Made by a program: the position numbers and the translations under genes. The notes below the pieces were generated by a model that was not told the origin of the DNA, did no database searches, and saw only the letters and a program-made list of their open reading frames with translations. Shown piece after piece: positions 1 through 8,280 of a stretch of 64,000 nucleotides of DNA (position 1 is its first letter; each line of letters starts with the position of its first letter). The stretch spans positions 682,001 through 746,000 of the forward strand of contig NZ_AP024233.1 of the NCBI RefSeq assembly GCF_025998535.1. Reading direction: 5' to 3'. The DNA is from Desulfolithobacter dissulfuricans. Its GTDB lineage: Bacteria; Desulfobacterota; Desulfobulbia; Desulfobulbales; Desulfobulbaceae.

Positions 1-1017
1 CCCACACCGCTCCGTTCTTCTCCGCGTCCTGACGCATGGAACGGAACTTGATCACCTTGAAAACACGACCCTTTTCTCCCACTCGTTCCTGGAGGTAGAA
101 CACCGGCCCAGGAGATTCAAGTTTGATAAGGATGGCTATGGGGATGGTAACTGGCAGGGAAACCGTCAATCCGACAACTGAAAGAACGATGTCAAGTACC
201 CGTTTGACCAGGTAACGTATCCGGCTTTTCTGGAATCCTTCGGAGAAGATGAGCCAAGCCGGATTGACATTTTCCACCAGGATCTTGCCGGTGATGGATT
301 CATAGAAGGTGATTCCTTCCTCTATGACGATGCCCTGCAGTTTGCATTCCAGCAGTTGCTCGATGGGCATGGTACCCCGTCGGTCATCCAGGGCAACGAT
401 GATCCGCTTGGCCTCGTGGGCATAACACAGGGGCAGCAGATGGCTGGCCTGGGGCAGGACAGAAACCTGGTTGGGGTTGCAATGGGGCAGGGAGTTGCCG
501 ATAAACGAGGCGATTTTATAGCCTGAATCCGCCCGCCCTTCGATCTCCCTGGCGATCTCCGAGGCAATTTTGCCGGTGCCGATCATGATGATCGGCCGGG
601 AGAAAAGCCTTTTTTTGAGAATCATGTAGTAGAGTAGCCGCCAGCCCAGCAGGATGCCGCAGATCACCCAGTAGCTGGTCCAGAACACGGCTGTGGAGAT
701 CACCATGGGGGGATAAGTGTAGTAGATTCCGGCCAGGATGACGCAGCCGACCCGAAGGCCTGGACCATGCGGATAAAGGTATCCAGAGGGGTCGTGACCC
801 AGCTCAGGTCATAGAGGTCAAAGAAGTAGAGGGAAAGTTGAAAGATAATGGTAACAACCAGCGCCCGCAGGGCATCGAGAAAAAGCTGGTCGAGGAAGAG
901 TTGCCACCCGGTGAAAGCAAGATAGACTACATTGATGGTCAGAAAGATGAGCAGCCCTTCTCCAAGGAAGAAGATAATGTTACGGACCGGGTAATATTTA
1001 TTGAGAATATAGGGCAT
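1..1017 (-). CDS. EpsB/TIGR03013-type undecaprenyl-phosphate sugar transferase (3' end outside window, frameshifted)
   Basis: Probably transfers a sugar-1-phosphate to undecaprenyl phosphate to start exopolysaccharide synthesis at the inner membrane. The N terminus (MPYILNKYYPVRN, then a hydrophobic segment) matches the start of EpsB-like transferases. Reading on in the next frame gives the catalytic end: KRVLDIVLS, a membrane stretch, ESPGPVFYLQERVG and FKVIKFRSMRQDAE, the hallmarks of bacterial sugar transferases. The two parts join if one G is restored in the GGG run near 756-758. The gene leaves the window before its stop. It lies downstream of argC-truA-maf on the same strand. Family assignment is firm; substrate is unknown. 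Confidence 0.8.
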
Positions 1018-1120
1018 GGACCGTAGGCGGCAGTAGAGAGCACGAAAGTTTATGTAGCCACTGAGAAAGAAAGTCTACTAGGTATTGGATAGCATAGCTC
1101 TGGTCCAGATGTCAAGGAAA

Positions 1121-1762
1121 TCACAGGGAATCCTCACGGGAGGGGCAGGGAGCGACAATCTGGTGGTGGAGCAGGAGCGTGACCAGTTGGCTGACCGGCA
1201 ACCCGATGACATTGGAGCAGGAGCCGCGGATATGTCTGACCAGAAAACCGCCGATACCCTGGATGCCGTACCCTCCGGCCTTGTCGAGAGGTTCTCCGGT
1301 GGCCACGTAGGCCCGCAGTGCCGTTTCCGGGAAGCGGGCAAAGGTGACCTCGGTGCTGCAGGTCTGCAGTTCGGTGATTTTTTTTTCCCGGTGATGGAGG
1401 CAGAGGCCGGTGATCACCGTATGGGTCGTGTCCTGGAGGGCAGTGAGCATGGCCAGGGCCTCTTCACCATCGGCGGGTTTACCAAGGATTCGGTCCCGGA
1501 CAGTGACCACTGTGTCGGCACTGATGATGTAGCTGTCCGGATGGATCCCGGCTACCTGGCAGGCCTTTTCCAGGGCCATGCGCCGGGCGAAGTGCACACT
1601 GTTCTCTCCGGGCTCCGGAGTTTCGTCGATGACTGCCGGCAGGACCTGGAAATCAAGACCGAGATTTTTGAGGAACTCCTGACGTCTGGGGGAACCCGAG
1701 GCCAGGATGAGGGGGGCGGTGCTGCAGAAGGGTCCGGCAGGTCGGGAAACATCGGGTGTCAT
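1121..1762 (-). CDS. maf: Maf-like nucleoside triphosphate pyrophosphatase
   Basis: A 213-residue Maf/YhdE/YceF family protein, cytosolic, that hydrolyses non-canonical or modified nucleoside triphosphates to monophosphates. Visible signatures are [14 protein letters not shown] near residue 20, the E-K motif around ALEKA, and SADTVV followed by LGKP. GGYGIQG and a [10 protein letters not shown] stretch close the family pattern. The ATG at 1762 overlaps the corrected truA stop (ATGA), so the two are translationally coupled. Exact substrate preference within the family cannot be told from sequence. Confidence 0.9.
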   Translation of the reverse strand: MTPDVSRPAGPFCSTAPLILASGSPRRQEFLKNLGLDFQVLPAVIDETPEPGENSVHFARRMALEKACQVAGIHPDSYIISADTVVTVRDRILGKPADGEEALAMLTALQDTTHTVITGLCLHHREKKITELQTCSTEVTFARFPETALRAYVATGEPLDKAGGYGIQGIGGFLVRHIRGSCSNVIGLPVSQLVTLLLHHQIVAPCPSREDSL

Positions 1763-2540
1763 GGCAGGGGTCCGTAGAAAACCTGCTCCAGGAAAAGTCC
1801 ACGGGCCGGGGCAGTGGGACCGGCCAGGCTGCGGTTCCTTGCCTGGAGAACTGTTGAAAACTCGTCCGTGGTCATCTGGCCCCGGGCCACCAGCAGCAGG
1901 GTGCCGACCAGATTACGCACCATGTGGCGGAGAAAACCATCGCCCAGAAACCGAAAACTCCAGCTTTCCGGCTCTGGTCCGGGGTGCAGGAGCAGTGAAA
2001 CAGGGTCCGCACGGCTCCCCGTCCGTTTGTACAGGCCGGATTGCGGGAACCCCTGGCCTCGAAGCTCGAGAAGTCGTGGGTGCCCCTGAGCAGCGCCAGG
2101 CAGCGCAGGACCTGATCCAGGGCAAAGCGACAGGGGACATGGGTTTCATACAGCCTCCTGGTGGGCTGTTGGACAGGTCCGGTATAGAGGTCATACCTGT
2201 ACGCCTTGCCGGTGGCGCTGTAGCGGCTGTGGAACCTGGGATCGGCTTCCTGGACCTTCAGGATCTGGATGTCGGCCGGCAGCATGGCGTTGAGACCCCG
2301 CCACAGGCCGTGTACCGGAATGGAGGTGCGGGTATGGAAGTTGGCCACCATGCCGAGAGCGTGGACTCCGGCATCGGTCCGGCCGGCACCGTGGAGGGTG
2401 ACCTCCTCTGAGGTCATGCGTTTCAGGCAGGCCTCCACGGTGGCCTGAACGGTGCGGGCCTCTGGCTGTCGCTGCCAGCCAGAGTAGCCGGTGCCGTCAT
2501 AGGCAAGGCAGAGCCTGATGTTTCGCTCTTCTCCGCTCAC
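1759..2540 (-). CDS. truA: tRNA pseudouridine synthase A (frameshifted in this sequence)
   Basis: TruA makes pseudouridine at positions 38-40 of tRNA anticodon stems. The catalytic Asp sits in the [11 protein letters not shown] motif, preceded by [10 protein letters not shown] near the N terminus. After residue ~185 the frame fails, but the neighbouring frame gives the expected C-terminal motif [14 protein letters not shown] and ends [12 protein letters not shown]. The shift maps to the GGGG run at 1981-1984 (one base lost). Corrected length is about 260 residues, normal for TruA. The GTG start at 2540 overlaps the argC stop and the end overlaps maf, a tight operon. Confidence 0.9.
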
Positions 2541-3577
2541 GGAAAAAAGGGTGCGCCCTCAAGGCCGGTGTTTTCGGCAAGGCCCAGCATCAGGTTCATG
2601 TTCTGGACCGCCTGACCGGAAGCGCCCTTGACGATATTGTCTATGGCAGCCATGACTATGACCCGGCCGGTACGTTCGTCCAGGCTCACAGCCAGGTCGC
2701 AGCAGTTGCTGCCCCGGACATGCTGGGTGGCTGGCAGGGCCGGCTGCGGACAGACCCGGACAAAGTACTCGTCGCCATAGGTGGTTTCATAGAGTTCCTG
2801 CAGCGCCTGTGTTGTCATCGGCTTCTCCAGCCGGGCGTACATGGTGGAGAGGATGCCCCGGTTGACCGGCAGGAGATGGGGGGTGAAGGAGATGGTCACC
2901 TGGTTGCCGGACAGAGCGCTCAGCTCCTGTTCCATTTCCGGTATGTGCCGGTGGCTGCCTCCGACCTTGTAGGGTCGGAATCCATCGGCCACTTCACAGT
3001 ACAGGGTGGCCACCGAGGCGGAACGTCCGGCTCCGGTGGTGCCGGATTTGGAGTCGATGATCAGGGTACCCGGGTCGATGAGATGGTTTCGCACAAGCGG
3101 TGCCAGGCCCAGGATCACCGAGGTCGGATAGCAGCCTGGGTTGGCCACCAGGTCGGCTTTACAGATCTGGTCCCGGTACAGTTCGGGCAGCCCGTAGACC
3201 GCCTGCCTGACCAACTCCGGGCTGGAATGGGCCTGGTACCACTGCTCGTACACCGCCACGTCGCGGATACGGAAATCAGCGCTGAGATCAACCACTTTCT
3301 TTCCTGCCGCCAGCAGGGGAGGGACAATATCCATGGCGGTTTTATGCGGCACCGCAGTGAAAAAGAAGTCCGCCCGGTCCTTCAGTTCGTCGGGTTGCAG
3401 GTTTTCACATACCACCTGGACCCGATCTCGCAGGCTGGGAAAGACTTCCGACAACGGTTTACCGGCATACTGTCTGGAGGTGGCAACGGTGATCTCCACC
3501 TCGGGATGGGTGGACAGTATGCGTGCCAACTCGACACCGGTGTATCCGGAAGCCCCGACTATTCCCACTCGTATCAT
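2537..3577 (-). CDS. argC: N-acetyl-gamma-glutamyl-phosphate reductase
   Basis: Third step of arginine biosynthesis: NADPH-dependent reduction of N-acetylglutamyl phosphate to the semialdehyde. The start [14 protein letters not shown] gives the Rossmann nucleotide-binding loop at the N terminus. The family catalytic motif with its Cys is [13 protein letters not shown], and SGTTGAGR and [14 protein letters not shown] follow. Length 346 is typical. An upstream in-frame extension to 3748 would be translated from a mobile repeat and was discarded. It heads the argC-truA-maf operon; the 174-bp repeat lies directly upstream. Confidence 0.96.
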   Translation of the reverse strand: MIRVGIVGASGYTGVELARILSTHPEVEITVATSRQYAGKPLSEVFPSLRDRVQVVCENLQPDELKDRADFFFTAVPHKTAMDIVPPLLAAGKKVVDLSADFRIRDVAVYEQWYQAHSSPELVRQAVYGLPELYRDQICKADLVANPGCYPTSVILGLAPLVRNHLIDPGTLIIDSKSGTTGAGRSASVATLYCEVADGFRPYKVGGSHRHIPEMEQELSALSGNQVTISFTPHLLPVNRGILSTMYARLEKPMTTQALQELYETTYGDEYFVRVCPQPALPATQHVRGSNCCDLAVSLDERTGRVIVMAAIDNIVKGASGQAVQNMNLMLGLAENTGLEGAPFFP

Positions 3578-3612
3578 GATCTGTTTTTCCCGTGGAGGTT
3601 GACAATAAAAAA

Positions 3613-3786
3613 TCTGATTACCATCAATCTTCAGCATTGAAACCGGTGTCGACCTCACCCGTTTCACGGGACGCCATAAACCCGTCCCTGGGGGCTTGAC
3701 TGTGGCCATCCAGGCCACAGACACCCGTGAAACGGGTGAGGCCGACACCTTCAGGTATCGGTGGCTGAATTTCAGTGGTAATCACA
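3613..3786. mobile_element. 174-bp MITE-like structured repeat, copy 1
   Basis: Matches the copy at 9683-9856 at 168 of 174 positions. Ends carry TCTGATTACCA and TGGTAATCACA, an imperfect terminal inverted repeat, and the element is flanked by the 8-bp direct repeat ATAAAAAA on both sides, as expected of a target-site duplication. Inside, arms 3645-3670 and 3724-3749 form a 26-bp stem with one mismatch. It encloses two small hairpins (3668-3673 with 3683-3688; 3700-3707 with 3713-3720). No protein is encoded, so it is presumably moved by a transposase supplied elsewhere. Confidence 0.85.
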
Positions 3787-3823
3787 ATAAAAAAAGGGAA
3801 TAACGAAGCATCGTTATTCCCTT
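3787..3823 (-). terminator. Rho-independent terminator of rplM-rpsI
   Basis: A perfect 13-bp stem (3794-3806 with 3811-3823) with a 4-nt loop is followed on the minus strand by a run of T. It lies just past the rpsI stop. The 174-bp repeat has inserted at the far edge of its T tract. Confidence 0.9.
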
Positions 3824-3878
3824 GAACACGCAAAGTGAAGATATCGGTTGCGATATCCTGACAATGGCTCCGCTGTGT

Positions 3879-4271
3879 TTAACGCTTGGAGAACTGGAAG
3901 CGGGCGCGGGCACCACGCTGGCCGTATTTCTTCCGCTCTTTGACGCGGGGATCACGGGTCAGCAGGCCGGCTTTTTTCAGCGGAATCCGCATCTCGGGAT
4001 TCATCTCCTGCAGGGCCTTGGAAATGCCGTGGACCAAGGCGTCAACCTGAGCGGACTTGCCGCCTCCCCTGACCGTGGCCTTGACGTCATATTTTTCGAG
4101 CGTCTCGGTGATGGAGAAAGGCTTGTTGACTTTCGGCTCAAAGTAGATCTGCCCGAAATACTCTTCCAGCGACTGCTGGTTGACAGCAATGTTTCCGCTC
4201 CCGGGGGTTAACCAGACCCGGGCAATAGCGGATTTACGTTTGCCGGTTGCGTAATATGTGTCCTGCGCCAT
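3879..4271 (-). CDS. rpsI: 30S ribosomal protein S9
   Basis: Ribosomal protein uS9, 130 residues, whose C-terminal tail reaches the P-site tRNA. The N-terminal YYATGKRKSAIARVWL, the internal GGGKSAQVDALVHGI and the basic tail ending QFSKR are diagnostic. It follows rplM by 21 bp, the conserved L13-S9 operon order, and is closed by a strong terminator. Confidence 0.98.
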   Translation of the reverse strand: MAQDTYYATGKRKSAIARVWLTPGSGNIAVNQQSLEEYFGQIYFEPKVNKPFSITETLEKYDVKATVRGGGKSAQVDALVHGISKALQEMNPEMRIPLKKAGLLTRDPRVKERKKYGQRGARARFQFSKR

Positions 4272-4292
4272 GATATATGTACTCCGTTAGAA

Positions 4293-4721
4293 TCAGATGT
4301 CCAGGGTTTCCGGCTGCTGTGCCTGATGAGGATGGTCACTGCCAGCGTACACCTTGAGCTTCTTGAGCTGCTTGCGGCCAAGTTTGTTTTTCGGCAGCAT
4401 GCCCTTGACCGCCATGCGGATCAGTTCCTCGGGTTTCTTGGCCAGAACTTCCTTGGCACTCTGTTCCTTGATGCCACCCATGTAGCCGGTATGACGGTAG
4501 TACTTCTTGTCATCCCACTTGTTGCCGGTCAGGTGCACCTTGTCCGCATTGATGACCACGATAAAATCGCCGTTGTCCTGAAAGTTGCAGAAGGTAGGTT
4601 TGTGCTTGCCACGCAGACGGCGGGCGATTTCCGAGGCTACGCGCCCCAGCACCTTGCCGTCAGCATCCACAACATACCACTTGCGCTCGATTTCATCTAC
4701 AGGCGTGTAATAGGTTTTCAT
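4293..4721 (-). CDS. rplM: 50S ribosomal protein L13
   Basis: Ribosomal protein uL13, 142 residues, an early assembly protein of the large subunit. It shows the family signatures W[17 protein letters not shown] and [13 protein letters not shown] near the C terminus. It is first in the rplM-rpsI pair. A tRNA-Gly gene and its terminator end only about 33 bp upstream of the start codon, so the operon has little space for a promoter of its own or depends on readthrough. Confidence 0.98.
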   Translation of the reverse strand: MKTYYTPVDEIERKWYVVDADGKVLGRVASEIARRLRGKHKPTFCNFQDNGDFIVVINADKVHLTGNKWDDKKYYRHTGYMGGIKEQSAKEVLAKKPEELIRMAVKGMLPKNKLGRKQLKKLKVYAGSDHPHQAQQPETLDI

Positions 4722-4753
4722 TGCTGCGCCTCAGCTTTGCAAAAAGAAAATAA

Positions 4754-4784
4754 CAAAAAAAGGTTCGAACGGTGTCCGAACCTT
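4754..4784 (-). terminator. Terminator behind tRNA-Gly
   Basis: Perfect 8-bp stem (4760-4767 with 4777-4784) followed on the minus strand by a T-rich tract. It lies 10 bp after the tRNA 3' end and 33 bp before the rplM start. Confidence 0.8.
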
Positions 4785-4794
4785 GAAGTGTCAG

Positions 4795-4869
<75 letters not shown>

Positions 4870-4895
4870 TCAGTCGTTTTCCGTGACAGCCCAAG

Positions 4896-4925
4896 ACTAT
4901 AACAGGGTGCCTGGGAATTTGTCAA
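4896..4925 (-). promoter_or_regulatory. Sigma-70 promoter of tRNA-Gly
   Basis: On the minus strand a perfect -35 TTGACA (4920-4925) stands 18 bp from TATAGT (4896-4901), about 27 bp before the tRNA 5' end. Weak rplM-rpsI readthrough from it is possible. Confidence 0.75.
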
Positions 4926-5066
4926 TAAAAAAATAATCAGGGGAAAGAGAAATCAGCTTTGTTCTTCCAGGGAAGAACTGTTGCCAATCTCAGAGAGAGA
5001 GAATAGTATATCAGAAGAATCCAGGCAACAAAAACAAGCAATTTTCTGTAAAGGAGCGTGCTGACC

Positions 5067-5666
5067 ATGACCATGCAGGTCGACCGCAGGGCCGATATCC
5101 ATCGGCAAACCAGAGAAACCGATATCCAGCTCAGCCTGGTGCTTGATGGGAGCGGTTCCACCGCCATCGACACCGGGGTGGGGTTCATGGATCACATGCT
5201 GACTTTGTTTGCGGTTCACGGCATGTTCGATCTCGAAATTACCGCCCACGGAGATACCGTGGTGGACGATCATCATACGGTGGAAGACCTGGGGATTTGT
5301 CTGGGCCAGGCCCTGAAACAGGCCCTGGGTGATTTTTCCGGCATATGCCGGTACGGACACGCCTACGTGCCCATGGACGAGACCCTGGCCCGGGTCTGCA
5401 TTGATGTCTCCAACCGGCCCTGTCTCCACTACGAGGTCCCGGTTCCGGATCAGAAAGTGGGACACTTTGATACGGCTCTTGCCAAGGAATTCTTTCGCGC
5501 CGTTTCCCTGCATGGAGGTCTGACACTCCATGCGGATCTGCTCCACGGGGAGAACAGCCATCATATTCTTGAGGCTGTCTTCAAGGCCTTTGGTCGCTCA
5601 CTGTCGCTTGCTGTGAGCCTCCATCCATCGCTGCGCGGGCAGCTTTCCAGCAAGGGAACGCTGTAA
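5067..5666 (+). CDS. hisB: Imidazoleglycerol-phosphate dehydratase
   Basis: Dehydrates imidazoleglycerol phosphate in histidine synthesis; a Mn-dependent oligomeric enzyme. Metal-binding His/Glu motifs are plain: FMDHML, DDHHTVED, and the second-half HGGLTLHADLLHGENSHH with EAVFKAFGR. The ATG at 5067 was chosen because AAGGAG lies 10 bp upstream; the GTG at 5058 is too close to it. Length 199 is normal and there is no fused phosphatase domain. Another histidine gene, hisHF, is 31 kb away, so the pathway is scattered. Confidence 0.96.
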   Translation: MTMQVDRRADIHRQTRETDIQLSLVLDGSGSTAIDTGVGFMDHMLTLFAVHGMFDLEITAHGDTVVDDHHTVEDLGICLGQALKQALGDFSGICRYGHAYVPMDETLARVCIDVSNRPCLHYEVPVPDQKVGHFDTALAKEFFRAVSLHGGLTLHADLLHGENSHHILEAVFKAFGRSLSLAVSLHPSLRGQLSSKGTL

Positions 5667-5813
5667 CGTCCCGGCCTCAGTCCATGGCTGACCTCCGGGA
5701 CCGGCGTGGTGGCTGCCGGTCCTTGCCTCCGGGCAGGGGGCGACCTATCTTTTCCATATCAGATGTATGGAACCTGCCTTGAAAAAAGGCCATTAACCGA
5801 CAGGAGTACAACT

Positions 5814-6464
5814 ATGAAATCTGGTTTTTCACCGCTGGCCGTGGTCCTGGCCGCTCTGGTCCTGGTGCTCGGTGGCTGCGGGGCTCCGAAGAGCGTACCC
5901 ACAGGGGGGGACACTCTGATCTCCAACTACCCGGTCCGCTGTATCACTGTGCTGCCGGTCCGGAAACCGCTGAACCCTGATGACGACATGTCTCCGGCGG
6001 CCACCGCAGAAATGGCCCGGGGGATTCCGGTACTTGACCGGCTGCTGCGGGAGCAACTCGCCGGACGCGGTGATGTGCGGTTTGTCTCCGGGCACCAGCT
6101 TGCCGGCCTGGGTGAAGGGCTGACTCCCGGGGAGCAGGCCCTGGTCCGTGAGGCAGGCAAGCGGTTTGGCTGTAATGCGGTGCTTGAAGTCTTCCTGGAG
6201 CGTTACCAGGAGCGGATCGGTGGAGAGTATGCGGTGGAACAGCCGGCATCGGTGGCTTTCAGTTACCGGTTGATCGGGGTTGATAGTGGGGCGGTGCTCT
6301 GCCGGGGAACCTTTGACGAGGTCCAGCAGTCGGTGGCAGAGAATATCTTTGCCTTCGGCAAGGCCAGAAAGCGTGGCTTCACCTGGGTGACGGCCGAGGA
6401 ACTGCTGCGCGAGGGGCTGCGGGAAAAGCTCTCCGGCTGTTCCTACCTGGTTCCGGCCCGGTAG
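5814..6464 (+). CDS. Predicted lipoprotein of unknown function
   Basis: A 216-residue protein with a lipoprotein signal: positively charged start, hydrophobic run and lipobox LGGC near residue 20, so it is expected to be lipid-anchored in the envelope. The mature part holds a VLPVRKPLN strand and an LDRLLREQL-x-GRGDVRFVS region that resembles small outer-membrane assembly or cofactor lipoproteins with an alpha/beta fold, but no family was recognised with confidence. The ATG at 5814 follows AGGAG. It ends 16 bp before the ttcA-like gene, so they may be co-transcribed. Confidence 0.75.
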   Translation: MKSGFSPLAVVLAALVLVLGGCGAPKSVPTGGDTLISNYPVRCITVLPVRKPLNPDDDMSPAATAEMARGIPVLDRLLREQLAGRGDVRFVSGHQLAGLGEGLTPGEQALVREAGKRFGCNAVLEVFLERYQERIGGEYAVEQPASVAFSYRLIGVDSGAVLCRGTFDEVQQSVAENIFAFGKARKRGFTWVTAEELLREGLREKLSGCSYLVPAR

Positions 6465-6480
6465 CAGGCAGAGACAGGCC

Positions 6481-7236
6481 ATGAAAAGACCCCTCAGCCG
6501 CGCCATCAACCGGCGTATTGGCCGGACCATGCACCAGTGGGACATGCTTGCCCATGGAGACCGGGTTCTGGTCGCGGTTTCCGGCGGCATCGATTCTCTG
6601 GTGCTTTCCTGGCTGCTTCTGCACTGGCGGTCCAAAGCCCCCATTGACTTTACCCTCCACCCGGTGCATATCGATACAGAAAGTGTCGATGGCCAGCCTG
6701 GAAAGGCTGCCCGGGACGTGGCCGGGGAACTGGAGAAGATCGGCCTGCCCTGTCATGTGGTCCCCTCAGCCTGGCAGTCGCCCCTGCCGGAGGACACCAC
6801 CTTGCTGGAAAACCAGCGCAAGGATATCTGTTTTCAGTGCTCCAGCAACCGCAGACGGCAACTCTTTGATACGGCCAGGGATCTGGGTTGTAACAAGCTG
6901 GCTCTGGGCCATCACCAGGATGATCTCATTGAAACCTTTTTCATCAACCTGACCAGTGCCGGCAATATCAGTACCATGAAGCCCAGGCAGGAGCTCTTCG
7001 AGGGCCGTTTGACTCTTATCCGGCCACTGGCCGGGATTGAAAAGGCCGAGATACGAAAAATCGGAGCGGCCGTGGGGGTCACTCCGGTTCCTTCCTCCTG
7101 TCCCCTGTCGGAACAGACCCGGCGCCGCGACGTCAGGGATGTTCTGGAGTCCCTCTATCAACTGATCCCCGGGTCCAGGGAACACATCTTTGCCGCCCTT
7201 GCCAATGTCCGCCACGAGTATCTGCTGGACCGTTAG
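6481..7236 (+). CDS. TtcA-family tRNA thiolation ATPase
   Basis: A 251-residue PP-loop ATPase of the TtcA/TtuA type, which use an iron-sulfur cluster to put sulfur into tRNA (2-thiocytidine in TtcA). The PP-loop SGGIDS is at about residue 35, the cluster motif CFQCSSNRRR is near residue 119, and GHHQDDLIET follows. A further Cys lies in PSSCPLSEQTRR. The usual K in SGGKDS is replaced by I. It is cytosolic. The exact modified position cannot be fixed from sequence. Confidence 0.85.
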   Translation: MKRPLSRAINRRIGRTMHQWDMLAHGDRVLVAVSGGIDSLVLSWLLLHWRSKAPIDFTLHPVHIDTESVDGQPGKAARDVAGELEKIGLPCHVVPSAWQSPLPEDTTLLENQRKDICFQCSSNRRRQLFDTARDLGCNKLALGHHQDDLIETFFINLTSAGNISTMKPRQELFEGRLTLIRPLAGIEKAEIRKIGAAVGVTPVPSSCPLSEQTRRRDVRDVLESLYQLIPGSREHIFAALANVRHEYLLDR

Positions 7237-7297
7237 GCTGCAGATCCTGTTCTTACCCTGGTAAATTCTTGAAACTTCACGCGATACTGCTGCTATC

Positions 7298-8185
7298 ATG
7301 GATACCACTCTGGATTGCCTTGTCTGTTTTATGCGCCAGGCCCTGACAACCGCCAGGCTTTCCACCAGGGATTCGCTGCTCCAGCGGCGGGTGGTCAACG
7401 AGGCCGGCGCCCTCCTTTCCCGGATCGACTTCGGCCTGACGCCGCCGGAAAATGCCGTGGATCTCTACCAGATGATCGCCAGGCTTACCGGGGTCGAGGA
7501 TCCCTTTGCTGATCTTAAGGCCCAGGGTAACGAGCTCGCTCTGGCCATGCGTGATACTGTCCGGGAGCAAATCCGCATGGCGCCGGATCCGCTCCTGGCC
7601 GCAGTTCGTTTTGCCATTGGCGGCAATATCATCGATTATGCGGCCCAGCACAGTTTCGACGTCGATGCCACCATGGCCGCCTGCCTGGTGAGCCCCTTTC
7701 TCCTGGATTCAACGCCCGCTCTTGTGGCGGCGCTTGACAGAAAACCCGAAGTGCTTTATCTGGCAGATAATGCAGGGGAAATCGTATTCGATGGCCTGCT
7801 GGTGGAAGAGCTTTTGCGCCGGGACTGCCGGGTGACGCTGGTGGTACGGGAAGGGGCCATCATTAACGACGCCACCATGGATGATGTCAGGGCCTGCGGG
7901 CTGGATGGTCTCTGCCCGGTGATAACCAGTGGGGCTGTCTGCCCGGGGACCCCTCTTGCGCGTTGCAGCAGTGAGTTCAGAGAGCTTTTTCATCGGGCTG
8001 ACCTCATCATCAGCAAGGGGATGGGCAACTATGAAACCCTCTCCGATGTGGTCGCGCCCCTGTTTTTTCTTTTCACCGTCAAATGCCAGGTGGTGGCGGA
8101 AGATATCCGCAGGCGGATGTCGCTGGCGCCCGGCAGTGTGAAAGGGGAGGGCGAGATGGTGGTTATGGAGCAGAAGCAGAGCTGA
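7298..8185 (+). CDS. DUF89/ARMT1-like damage-control phosphatase family protein
   Basis: A 295-residue archaeal/bacterial-type DUF89 protein. It starts with a CLVCFMRQA motif (CxxC) and carries the metal-site signatures YLADNAGEIVFDG, then REGAIINDAT and SKGMGNYETL, which are diagnostic of this metal-dependent phosphatase family. Members are proposed to remove damaged phosphometabolites; the substrate here is unknown. It is followed immediately by the 87-nt asnS leader, whose first base overlaps this stop codon. Confidence 0.85.
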   Translation: MDTTLDCLVCFMRQALTTARLSTRDSLLQRRVVNEAGALLSRIDFGLTPPENAVDLYQMIARLTGVEDPFADLKAQGNELALAMRDTVREQIRMAPDPLLAAVRFAIGGNIIDYAAQHSFDVDATMAACLVSPFLLDSTPALVAALDRKPEVLYLADNAGEIVFDGLLVEELLRRDCRVTLVVREGAIINDATMDDVRACGLDGLCPVITSGAVCPGTPLARCSSEFRELFHRADLIISKGMGNYETLSDVVAPLFFLFTVKCQVVAEDIRRRMSLAPGSVKGEGEMVVMEQKQS

Positions 8186-8271
8186 CACCCGTGCAGGCTC
8201 CCGCGGCCTGTGCAACGAAACATGAAAGCTGTTGTCCCCCTGGAGGGTGGGACGAGACTTTCATATAAAAA
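8185..8271 (+). promoter_or_regulatory. 87-nt conserved leader element upstream of asnS (copy 1)
   Basis: Matches 13110-13196 at 84 of 87 positions; the last 60 are identical. It folds into hairpin P1 (GTGCAGGC with GCCTGTGC) and a longer hairpin with outer stem ATGAAAG/CTTTCAT and inner TTGTCCC/GGGACGA. It ends 9 nt before the asnS start, next to the ribosome-binding site. The three differences all lie in P1, one being a G-U to G-C change. The positioning suggests a cis-acting RNA; no known riboswitch class was recognised. Confidence 0.7.
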
Positions 8272-8280
8272 CGAGGCAAC

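Noticed and set aside
1707-2411. Plus-strand open frame across truA
   Set aside because: Antisense shadow of truA and maf; no domain and no start signal.
8221-8268. Known riboswitch classes (glmS ribozyme, mini-ykkC/guanidine-II, c-di-GMP, SAH) for the leader element
   Set aside because: None of their conserved loops or core sequences could be matched by eye; a covariance-model search would be needed to exclude them formally.
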